Assembly (NCBI GenBank): GCA_015489145.1
Contig: WGAH01000155.1
Location: 1 to 6,352, forward strand
Direction of reading: 5' to 3'
Source of the DNA: Deltaproteobacteria bacterium
GTDB lineage: Bacteria; Myxococcota_A; UBA796; UBA2385
DNA: 6,352 nt
The position numbers and the translations under genes are program-made. Numbering within the stretch: the first letter of the stretch is position 1; each line of letters opens with the position of its first letter. Below are positions 1 through 5,248 of this stretch, piece by piece. The notes under the pieces were generated by a model. The model did not search any database, was not told the origin of the DNA, and worked only from the letters and a program-made list of their open reading frames with translations.

Positions 1-558
1 GCCGACGCCGTCGCCTGGAACGGCACCCTGTGGGTCGGCGGGGAAGGGGGCCTGTGGCGCCTCGACGGCGCGGCCTTCGTCCCCGCCGTGGACCTGCCCG
101 GGGTGCGGCGCCTGCGGGCGGCGCGGCTGGCCTTGTGGGCGGTGGCCCGGGGAGCGGTGTTCCGGGTGGTGGCCGGCGGCGCGCGCCCCTTCCTCCGCAC
201 CCACCGGGCGCTCGACGTGGCCCCCGACGCGGGCGGCGCCTGGGTGGGCACCGAGGACGGCCTGGAGCGCATCGCGCTGGACGGCGAGGACCCGGGGGCC
301 GTCGAGGACGTGCTCGGCGAGGACGACGCCGGGGTGGCGGTGCCCGCCGTGGCCGCCGACGGGGAGGGGGGGTGCTGGTTCGCCGCCGCCGACGGCACGG
401 TGGGCCGCCTCCTCGCCGACGGCACCCGCCTCGCCGTCCACCCGGCCGATCCCGACCCGCCGCGCCCGACCCGCATCGTCGTCGAGCGCCCCGACGTGGC
501 CTGGGTGCTCACCGAGCGCGGGGCCTGGCGGGTGCGCCTGGCTCCGACCGCCCGCTGA
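1..558 (+). CDS. Beta-propeller-like protein, C-terminal part (5' end outside window)
   Basis: The reading frame is open from base 1 to the TGA at 556-558, giving 185 visible residues; the true start is upstream of the window. The protein is built from degenerate repeats with a tryptophan-centred strand followed by a Gly turn: LWVGGEGGLWRL (W11), LWAVARGAVFRV (W46), AWVGTEDGLERI (W81), CWFAAADGTVGRL (W126) and AWVLTERGAWRV (W168). The spacing is 35-45 residues. The W-V-G-T-x-x-G-L form is typical of two-component-regulator propeller and related WD/NHL-like blades. No membrane segment or catalytic domain follows the last blade, so if this were a sensor protein its output domain would have to be N-terminal. 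It may instead be a stand-alone extracytoplasmic propeller. The stop lies 59 nt before the sulfotransferase start on the same strand, so co-transcription is possible. The fold is inferred from repeat pattern only and the function is unknown. Confidence 0.7.
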   Translation, partial: ADAVAWNGTLWVGGEGGLWRLDGAAFVPAVDLPGVRRLRAARLALWAVARGAVFRVVAGGARPFLRTHRALDVAPDAGGAWVGTEDGLERIALDGEDPGAVEDVLGEDDAGVAVPAVAADGEGGCWFAAADGTVGRLLADGTRLAVHPADPDPPRPTRIVVERPDVAWVLTERGAWRVRLAPTAR

Positions 559-592
559 GGCGCCGGCTCAAGCCGGGCCGGGACCGTCCGAA

Positions 593-616
593 AGGGGCCC
601 ATCCCGGGAGGCCCCT
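593..616 (+). promoter_or_regulatory. Hairpin enclosing the sulfotransferase Shine-Dalgarno
   Basis: AGGGGCC (593-599) is the exact reverse complement of GGCCCCT (610-616), giving a 7-bp GC-rich stem with a 10-nt loop. The best Shine-Dalgarno for the GTG at 618, GGGAGG at 606-611, lies in the loop and the first two bases of the 3' arm, six bases before the start codon. The structure could reduce ribosome access, or could act as a weak terminator after the propeller gene, although no T-tract follows. In DNA this rich in G+C a chance stem is quite possible. Confidence 0.4.
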
Positions 617-617
617 C

Positions 618-1487
618 GTGCGACACCTGTTCCTCATCGGCGCACCCAAGTGCGGCACCACCGCCCTGTGGTGGGCCCTGCGCCAGCACCCGGACATCGC
701 CGTGCCGGAGCTGCCCGGCATTCGCGCCAAGGAGACGACCTTCTTCACCGACGAGGAGACCTGGGCGCGGGGGCAGGACTGGTACGACGGGTTGTACGGC
801 GAGGTGGGGGACCGCTGGGCCCTGGACGCGACGACCAACCTCTCCAAGGCGCCGGGATGGGCCGAGGCCGTGCCGCGCATCTGGCGCCTCCGCCGCGAGG
901 TGCGGGTGATCTACGTCGTGCGCGACCCGGTGGAGCGGGTGCGCTCGGAGACGACGCACTGGCTGGCCGAGGGCTACCTCGACGAGGGCCTCGACCGGGG
1001 GGTGCGGCCGTTCTCGGTGGCGACGAGCAACTACTGGTACCAGCTCCGGTCGTGGGAGATGTACTTCGGCCGGGAGGCGATCCGGGTGTTCCGCTACGCC
1101 GACCTGCGCGCCGACGTGCTCGGGACGGCGCGGTCGGTGTTCCGCTTTCTCGGCCTGGACGCGGGCGTGCCGCTCGAGCCCGTCGGCCGGCGCAACGACA
1201 GCGCCGACTACCTCAAGATGCTCGTCGCGCGGCGCTGCCGGGGGGCGGGCCTGCCGGTGGACCCGTCCGCGGAGGCGCCGGGCGTGCCCTTCGACGAGTT
1301 CGTGGACCGCACGATGCGCGGCCTCGGGAGCCCGGTTCTCGCCCGGCTGTTCACCGAGGTGCTCCGCGAGGTGCGGGCCGCCATCGTGCCGGGTGAGGCG
1401 GTGGTCCGCAAGCTGCACGCCGAGCTGGACGCCGACCTCGCCCGTTTCGCCGAGGTGTGGGGCATCGACCCCTGGCAGGCGGGCTGA
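618..1487 (+). CDS. Sulfotransferase family protein (PAPS-dependent)
   Basis: This 289-residue protein probably transfers a sulfuryl group from PAPS to a hydroxyl or amine of an unidentified acceptor such as a glycan, lipid or small molecule. The 5'-phosphosulfate-binding loop is at the extreme N-terminus (GAPKCGTTAL, residues 8-17), after a short hydrophobic strand (LFLI). A K38-E39-x-x-F-F stretch follows, resembling the catalytic KE motif of heparan-sulfate-type sulfotransferases. The 3'-phosphate-binding segment is VIYVVRDPVERVRS (97-110), with R102 and S110 in the expected places. A later FRYADLRAD segment and an RFLGL element also fit the Sulfotransfer family. The GTG start at 618 is chosen because GGGAGG lies six bases upstream and because it puts the P-loop about eight residues from the N-terminus, as is usual; an in-frame extension upstream is Arg/Gly-rich and looks non-coding. 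No signal peptide or membrane segment is seen, so it is predicted to be cytoplasmic. The acceptor cannot be read from sequence. Confidence 0.9.
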   Translation: MRHLFLIGAPKCGTTALWWALRQHPDIAVPELPGIRAKETTFFTDEETWARGQDWYDGLYGEVGDRWALDATTNLSKAPGWAEAVPRIWRLRREVRVIYVVRDPVERVRSETTHWLAEGYLDEGLDRGVRPFSVATSNYWYQLRSWEMYFGREAIRVFRYADLRADVLGTARSVFRFLGLDAGVPLEPVGRRNDSADYLKMLVARRCRGAGLPVDPSAEAPGVPFDEFVDRTMRGLGSPVLARLFTEVLREVRAAIVPGEAVVRKLHAELDADLARFAEVWGIDPWQAG

Positions 1488-1500
1488 TCGGGCCGGAAAT

Positions 1501-1525
1501 GGAGAAGCGGCATCCAGCCGCTTCC
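1501..1525. repeat. REP-like palindromic repeat, copy 1
   Basis: GAAGCGGC (1504-1511) pairs perfectly with GCCGCTTC (1517-1524) around a 5-nt loop, ATCCA. The 25-nt unit matches a second copy starting 49 nt downstream at 22 of 25 positions. It begins 13 nt after the sulfotransferase stop. The GGAG-AGCGGC core with a short loop resembles the REP/short palindromic elements scattered between genes in many high-GC proteobacterial genomes. It could also act as an mRNA 3'-end stabiliser or weak terminator. No T-tract follows. Confidence 0.6.
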
Positions 1526-1549
1526 TGGCCGGTGGTCCCGGGTGTTGCT

Positions 1550-1574
1550 GGAGGAGCGGCATCCTGCCGCTTCG
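1550..1574. repeat. REP-like palindromic repeat, copy 2
   Basis: This is the second copy of the 25-nt unit at 1501-1525, differing at three positions. AGCGGCA (1555-1561) pairs with TGCCGCT (1565-1571) around TCC. The stem extends outward by a G-T wobble and a G-C pair (1553 with 1573), giving nine pairs. The A-to-G change at unit position 5 keeps pairing through a wobble, and the A-to-T change at unit position 16 adds an inner A-T pair. Structure is therefore kept or improved despite sequence change, which suggests selection on the hairpin. Confidence 0.6.
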
Positions 1575-1586
1575 GAGCCGCTGGAG

Positions 1587-1609
1587 CCCCGCGCCTCGCG
1601 GGGGGGGGG
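1587..1609. other. GC hairpin followed by a run of ten G
   Basis: CCCCGCG (1587-1593) pairs exactly with CGCGGGG (1597-1603) around CCT, and the G-run continues to 1609 (ten consecutive G from 1600). There is no U-tract on the + strand, so it is not a standard intrinsic terminator. The homopolymer is a likely site of replication slippage or sequencing error, but it lies between genes, so a length change would not alter a reading frame. No gene was found in 1488-1664; besides this hairpin the gap holds the two palindromes and the candidate promoter of the regulator. Confidence 0.4.
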
Positions 1610-1619
1610 CGGCCGGGGC

Positions 1620-1659
1620 TTGCGGATCCGCGCCGGGCAATATAAACCCACGTCCGGGT
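1620..1659 (+). promoter_or_regulatory. Candidate promoter and inverted repeat upstream of the Rrf2 regulator
   Basis: TATAAA at 1641-1646 is a five-of-six match to a sigma-70 -10 box and stands out as AT-rich in a GC-rich background. A weak -35 (TTGCGG, 1620-1625) lies 15 bases upstream. Immediately after the -10, ACCC (1646-1649) and GGGT (1656-1659) form an inverted repeat with a 6-nt spacer that would cover the transcription start. That is a plausible place for autorepression by the Rrf2 protein. The leader would be only about a dozen bases and shows no good Shine-Dalgarno. This is prediction from short motifs. Confidence 0.35.
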
Positions 1660-1664
1660 AGCAA

Positions 1665-2078
1665 ATGCGTTTCCAGAAGTCCACCGAGTACAGCGTGCGC
1701 TGCCTGGTCTGGATGGCCCGCCATCCCGACCGGTGGGTGAGCGTGCGCGAGCTCGCCGAGCGCCTCGACCTGCCCCAGAAGTACCTCGGCCGGCTGTTCA
1801 CGGCCCTGTCCCAGGCGGGCATCCTCGAGTCCCAGCGCGGGCGCAGCGGGGGCTACCGCCTCCAGCTCCCGCCGGATCGCGTGAGCGTCCACCGCATCAT
1901 CGAGGCGGTGGGCGACGACGACTGGCGCACCCGCTGCGTGCTCGGCTTCGACCGGTGCGACGAGGACCATCCCTGCGCCATGCACGCGCACTGGGGCGGC
2001 ATTCGCGACCAGCTCGACCGCATGGTCGCCCAGGTCACCCTCGCCACCCTCGCCGCCGAGGCCGGTACTCGGATCTGA
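1665..2078 (+). CDS. Rrf2-family transcriptional regulator, probable Fe-S (NO-responsive) sensor
   Basis: This 137-residue protein has the standard Rrf2 length and layout. The N-terminus MRFQKSTEYSVRCLVWMA matches the family's first helix. A winged helix-turn-helix spans about residues 26-54 (VSVRELAERLDLPQKYLGRL), with the wing GRSGGYRL at 59-66. A long dimerisation helix lies at the C-terminus. Three cysteines, C91, C98 and C104, sit in RCVLGFDRCDEDHPCAMH with spacing C-x6-C-x5-C. This is where IscR, NsrR and RirA hold an iron-sulfur cluster; IscR and NsrR spacings are slightly shorter. It lies directly upstream of a nitric oxide reductase on the same strand, so the likely role is an NsrR-like repressor whose cluster is damaged by NO. 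Regulation of iron or Fe-S genes is the alternative, and I do not assign a symbol because cluster type and targets cannot be read here. The ATG at 1665 is chosen from the conserved N-terminus; the ribosome site is weak. Confidence 0.92.
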   Translation: MRFQKSTEYSVRCLVWMARHPDRWVSVRELAERLDLPQKYLGRLFTALSQAGILESQRGRSGGYRLQLPPDRVSVHRIIEAVGDDDWRTRCVLGFDRCDEDHPCAMHAHWGGIRDQLDRMVAQVTLATLAAEAGTRI

Positions 2079-2102
2079 TCGGCTTTCCCCCATTTTTTTT
2101 CT

Positions 2103-2130
2103 TTGAACTTCCACCTCGAAGTAGCAGTAT
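2103..2130 (+). promoter_or_regulatory. Candidate nitric oxide reductase promoter with embedded operator
   Basis: An AT-rich island follows the regulator gene, including eight T at 2093-2100. TTGAAC (2103-2108) resembles a -35 box and CAGTAT (2125-2130) a weak -10, 16 bases apart. Between and overlapping them is a perfect inverted repeat, ACTTC (2107-2111) and GAAGT (2118-2122), with a 6-nt spacer. A dimeric repressor bound there would block RNA polymerase. The adjacent Rrf2 regulator is the obvious candidate. It does not match the published enterobacterial NsrR consensus as I recall it. Confidence 0.4.
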
Positions 2131-2161
2131 GGCGGCCGGCGAGCCGCCCCACCCTCAACGC

Positions 2162-2165
2162 GGAG
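2162..2165 (+). promoter_or_regulatory. Ribosome binding site deciding the reductase start
   Basis: GGAG lies eight bases before the GTG at 2174. The in-frame ATG at 2129 has no comparable site and would add a Pro/Gly-rich stretch before the membrane helix, while the ATG at 2201 has only GC-rich coding sequence upstream. A GTG at 2165 overlaps the GGAG itself. This favours 2174 as the start. Confidence 0.55.
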
Positions 2166-2173
2166 TGTGCATC

Positions 2174-4399
2174 GTGCAACGCGGCATCCTCGACCGCCTG
2201 ATGAGCCGGAAGGGCCTCTACGCCGCCTTCTGGATCATCGGCCTCGCCATGGTGACGGCGCTCATCGTCTTCACCGCCCGCCTGTCCAAGGAAGTGCCCC
2301 CGATCCCCGAGCGCGTCGTCAGCGAATCGGGCGAGGTGCTCTACACCCACGACGACGTGGTCGCCGGAAAGGCGATCTGGCAGGAATTCGACCTCACCGA
2401 CTACGGCACCCTGCTCGGCATGGGCGCCTACCTCGGCCCGGACTTCTCCACCGAGTTCTTCCACCGCCGGGCCCTCGCCCTCTACGACGCCTACGCCCGC
2501 GAGATCTACGGCGTGCCCGCCGACGCGCTCAGCGACGAGCAGCGCGGCTTCGTCAAGGAGCGGGTCAAGGCCGACTTCCACGGCGTCACCCTCACCGGGG
2601 GCACCGTGACCTACACCGCCGCCAGCGCCGCGGCCTTCAAGGCGAACCGCGACTGGCTCGCCGACTTTCTCGTGAAGGGCGAGCCGGACTTCGGCTGGCC
2701 CGGCGGCGTGATCCACGACGACGAGGCGCGCACCCTGGCCGCCTTCATCGACTGGTCGCAGCTCGTCGCCTCGAGCATCCGGCCGGGTACCGACCGCACC
2801 TGGAGCAACGACTGGCCCGCCGAGCCGCTGGTCGACCAGGACGTGAGCTGGACCGCCCACTACTACTCGCTGTGGGAGCTGCTGCTCCTGTGGACGGGCA
2901 CGATCGTCGTGCTGTTCCTCTCTTACGAGTACCTCGTCAAGAAGGATGCCACGGAGGAGGAGAAGCTCGAGAAGCCGCTGCAGATCACGAAGCTCTTCCC
3001 CTCCCAGCGCAAGCTGCTCAAGTACCTGCCCATCGTCAGCCTGTTCTTCCTCCTGCAGGTCGTGCTCGGCGGCTACATCGCCCACCTCTACACCGACCCG
3101 GCCAACAACTTCCTCATCTCGCAGGACATCCTGCCCTTCAACGTCACCCGGGCGCTGCACGTCAACCTCGCCATCGTCTGGGTCGCCATCGGCTGGCTGG
3201 TCGGCGGCATGATGATCGCCCCCCTCGTCGCCGGCGAGGACCTCAAGTTCCCCTGGCTCGTCGACGTGCTGTGGGTGGCCCTGCTCATCGTGGGCGGCGG
3301 CGGTCTCGTCGGCATCTACCTCGGCGCCACCGGGCACCTGCGCGAGACCTGGTTCTGGCTGGGCAACGAGGGCCGCGAGCTGCTCAACCTCGGCCGCGTC
3401 TGGGACATCGGCCTCGTCGCCGGCCTGGTGATGTGGTTCCTGATGGTCTACAGCGTCATCCGAAAGGCGCGCAGCAACAACATCCTCGTCGGCACGATCA
3501 TCTGGAGCGCCTTCGGCGTCGCCACGCTCTACATGGCCGGCATGATGCCCGTCCACAAGATCATGCCCAACTACACGGTGGACGACTACTACCGCTGGTG
3601 GGTGGTCCACCTGTGGGTGGAGCTGACCTTCGAGCTGTTCGCCTCCGGCGTGCTCGCCTACCTGACGGTGGCCCTCGGCCTCGTCTCGCGGAAGTCGGCC
3701 GAGCGGGTCATGCTCTTCGAGCTGGCCCTCATCGTGATGAGCGGCACCCTCGGCGTCGGCCACCACTACTGGTGGCAGGGGCTCGACGAGTACTGGATCG
3801 CCATCGGCGGCATCTTCTCGGCCCTCGAGCCGCTGCCGCTGGGCGTGCTCATGATCTCGGCGATCCGGGAGCAGCGGGAGATCCGCGCCCGCGGCGAGTC
3901 CTTCCCCTTCGCCGTGCCCTTCCTGTTCCTGGCCGGCTCGGCGGTGCTGAACTGGGTCGGCGCCGGCTTCCTCGGCATGGTGATCAACACCCCGACCATC
4001 GACTACTACGCCCACGGCACCTACCTGATCATGCCCCACGGCCACGTCGCCCTCCTCGGCGCCTTCGGCTACATCTCCCTGGCCTTCCTCTACGTGGTCG
4101 CGCGCTCCCGGGCGCTGGCCGACGGCCTGGAGTGGAACGACCGTCCGAGCCAGGTGGGCTTCTGGCTGGTGACCGTCGGCGTGCTGCTGTTCGCCGTGCC
4201 GACGATCATCATCGGCTTCCACCAGGCCGAGGTGGCGCAGGAGTCCGGCTACTGGCTCACCCGCCAGCGCGAGACCCTCGACGGCATGCGCGCCTGGATG
4301 TGGTCGCGCATCCTGCCGGACGGCCTGATGATCCTCGGCGCCGCCGTCATCTTCTTCGACCTGCTCAAGAAGACCTTCTTCAGCCGCAAGGCCGCCTGA
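2174..4399 (+). CDS. norB: Quinol-dependent nitric oxide reductase (qNOR, single-chain)
   Basis: This enzyme reduces two NO to N2O at the cytoplasmic membrane using quinol electrons; single-chain forms are also called NorZ. At 741 residues it has the usual qNOR length. A first membrane helix (about 17-35) anchors a periplasmic NorC-like domain (about 40-225) that has no CxxCH, as expected when quinol rather than cytochrome c is the donor. A NorB-type core with about 13 helices follows. Ligands are all present: H329 (RALHVNLAIVW) and H624 for low-spin haem b, H622 (MPHGHVALLG) for haem b3, and H479, H530 and H531 (GVGHHYWW) for FeB. The glutamates typical of true NO reductases are also kept: E483 and E487 in HLWVELTFELF, and E552 in SALEPLP. 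This argues against an oxygen-reducing oxidase or an NO dismutase. The C-terminus ends in a basic cytoplasmic tail. No maturation genes (norD, norQ) adjoin it, so detoxification rather than full denitrification is likely. Confidence 0.96.
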   Translation: MQRGILDRLMSRKGLYAAFWIIGLAMVTALIVFTARLSKEVPPIPERVVSESGEVLYTHDDVVAGKAIWQEFDLTDYGTLLGMGAYLGPDFSTEFFHRRALALYDAYAREIYGVPADALSDEQRGFVKERVKADFHGVTLTGGTVTYTAASAAAFKANRDWLADFLVKGEPDFGWPGGVIHDDEARTLAAFIDWSQLVASSIRPGTDRTWSNDWPAEPLVDQDVSWTAHYYSLWELLLLWTGTIVVLFLSYEYLVKKDATEEEKLEKPLQITKLFPSQRKLLKYLPIVSLFFLLQVVLGGYIAHLYTDPANNFLISQDILPFNVTRALHVNLAIVWVAIGWLVGGMMIAPLVAGEDLKFPWLVDVLWVALLIVGGGGLVGIYLGATGHLRETWFWLGNEGRELLNLGRVWDIGLVAGLVMWFLMVYSVIRKARSNNILVGTIIWSAFGVATLYMAGMMPVHKIMPNYTVDDYYRWWVVHLWVELTFELFASGVLAYLTVALGLVSRKSAERVMLFELALIVMSGTLGVGHHYWWQGLDEYWIAIGGIFSALEPLPLGVLMISAIREQREIRARGESFPFAVPFLFLAGSAVLNWVGAGFLGMVINTPTIDYYAHGTYLIMPHGHVALLGAFGYISLAFLYVVARSRALADGLEWNDRPSQVGFWLVTVGVLLFAVPTIIIGFHQAEVAQESGYWLTRQRETLDGMRAWMWSRILPDGLMILGAAVIFFDLLKKTFFSRKAA

Positions 4400-4427
4400 G
4401 CCGGCGACCCTCGCGGCCTTCCGCCAC

Positions 4428-4453
4428 GGGCGGGGTCCTCCGGGGCCCCGCCC
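4428..4453. terminator. Symmetric hairpin between convergent genes (probable bidirectional terminator)
   Basis: GGGCGGGGTCC (4428-4438) pairs with GGGCCCCGCCC (4443-4453) as an 11-pair stem, with one T-G wobble, around a TCCG tetraloop. It sits in the 69-nt gap between the reductase stop (4399) and the glycosyltransferase stop (4469), which are transcribed toward each other. The + strand has only two T after the stem, so it is not a classic U-tract terminator. Position and stem strength still support transcript ending or 3'-end protection for both genes. Confidence 0.65.
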
Positions 4454-4468
4454 TTCGCGCGTCCGGGG

Positions 4469-5248
4469 TCAGCGGCCGGCGAGGCGCTGGCGGGCGACCC
4501 GCGCGAGGAACACGGTGTTGCCGAGCAGGTAGCGGCGCCACAGGCGCTTCGGGTCGGCGACGAGGCGGCTCAGCCACTCGTGGCGCTCCACCAGCCAGCG
4601 GGGACCGGGGCGGGGGACGCGGCCGCTCACGAAGTCGGCGGTGGCGCCGAGGCACCACACCACCGGGGCCTCGATGCGGTCGCGGCGGGCGGCGACCCAG
4701 CGCTCCTGGGTGGGGGTGCCCATGCCGACGAGCACGATGTCGGGGTCGAAGGCCCGGATGCGTTCGAGGGAGGCGGCGTCCTCGGGACCCTCGCGGGGGT
4801 GGAAGCCGTGGTCGGTGGCGATGGCGAGGCCCGGGTGGCGCTCCCGGAGGCGCTCGGCGGCGGCGTCGGTGACGCCGGGCTCGCCGCCGATCCAGTAGAG
4901 TCGCCAGCGGCCCTCGGCCCGGGCGGCGAGGTCCCAGATCCAGTCGGCGCCGGTCATGCGGCCGGGCAGCGGGCGGCCGAGGATGCGGCTGGCGAGGACG
5001 ACGCCGTTCCCGTCGCAGTAGACGAGGTCGCAGCCCGCGAGGAAGGCGCGGAGGGCGGGATCGCGGGCCGCCGTGTTGAGGACGTGGACGTTGGCGTAGG
5101 CGACGGTGGCCCGCTCGCCGGCGCGCCGGCCCCGCTCGACGAGCTCCCCCACCCGGTCGAGCAGGGCCTCGGGTGGCACCGGGTCGACGCCCACGCCGAG
5201 CACCTCGACGCGGTCGCGCTCCGGCCCCGGGTGGGCGGGGGCGCTCAC
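4469..5248 (-). CDS. WecG/TagA/CpsF-family glycosyltransferase
   Basis: Members of this family (GT26) transfer a sugar, often N-acetylmannosamine or its uronic acid, from a UDP-sugar to a polyprenyl-linked intermediate on the inner membrane face during surface polysaccharide or wall-polymer synthesis. The 259-residue protein carries the family signatures in order: RVEVLGVGVD near residue 13; ANVHVLNTAARDPALRAFL (52-70); VYCDGNGVV with D79 in the position of the proposed catalytic Asp of TagA; GRPLPGRMTGADW (91-103); YWIGGEPG (118-125); VGMGTPTQERW (174-184); and the Arg-rich C-terminal tail ending HEWLSRL...PKRLWRRYL (223-241), which in TagA helps membrane association. The GTG start at 5248 overlaps the TGA of the preceding gene in GTGA and puts the RVEVLG strand close to the N-terminus, as is usual. 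No upstream ATG fits. The sugar and polymer cannot be told from this gene. wecG, tagA and cpsF are all possible names, so none is assigned. Confidence 0.93.
   Translation of the reverse strand: MSAPAHPGPERDRVEVLGVGVDPVPPEALLDRVGELVERGRRAGERATVAYANVHVLNTAARDPALRAFLAGCDLVYCDGNGVVLASRILGRPLPGRMTGADWIWDLAARAEGRWRLYWIGGEPGVTDAAAERLRERHPGLAIATDHGFHPREGPEDAASLERIRAFDPDIVLVGMGTPTQERWVAARRDRIEAPVVWCLGATADFVSGRVPRPGPRWLVERHEWLSRLVADPKRLWRRYLLGNTVFLARVARQRLAGR

Noticed and set aside
30..617. The 196-residue N-terminal extension of the sulfotransferase frame.
   Set aside because: It is Arg/Gly-rich, overlaps the propeller gene in another frame, and the GTG at 618 has a good ribosome site and puts the P-loop in its normal place.
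1600..1620. G-quadruplex formed by the G-run near 1600-1618.
   Set aside because: Only the ten-G run and one GGGG tract are present at close range. Four separate tracts would require splitting one homopolymer, so the case is weak.
2055..2104. A possible terminator or attenuator at the end of the regulator gene (GCCGA/TCGGC with a later T8 run).
   Set aside because: The stem has only five pairs with a long loop, a competing CCGAG/CTCGG stem overlaps it, and the T-run starts nine bases after the stem. It is too weak to call.
1733..2173. Upstream extension of the reductase frame through the regulator gene.
   Set aside because: The extension is an out-of-frame reading of the Rrf2 gene. qNOR proteins begin shortly before the first membrane helix, matching the GTG at 2174.
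1853..4222. A 789-residue open frame on the minus strand opposite the reductase gene.
   Set aside because: The translation is an unnatural Asp/Glu/Gly/Ala/Val/His mix with no domain. It is the mirror of a GC-rich gene whose third positions are nearly all G or C, which removes stop codons in other frames.
2174..4399. Possibility that the reductase is an NO dismutase or an oxygen-reducing oxidase.
   Set aside because: All three FeB histidines and the glutamates E483 and E552 are present. As I recall, NO dismutases change residues in this site, and oxidases have a Tyr-His crosslink motif that is absent here.
2167..4872. A 901-residue plus-strand frame across the reductase and into the leftward operon.
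   Set aside because: The product is dominated by Arg, Pro, Gly and Ala, has no motif, and overlaps two genes with clear family signatures in other frames or strands.
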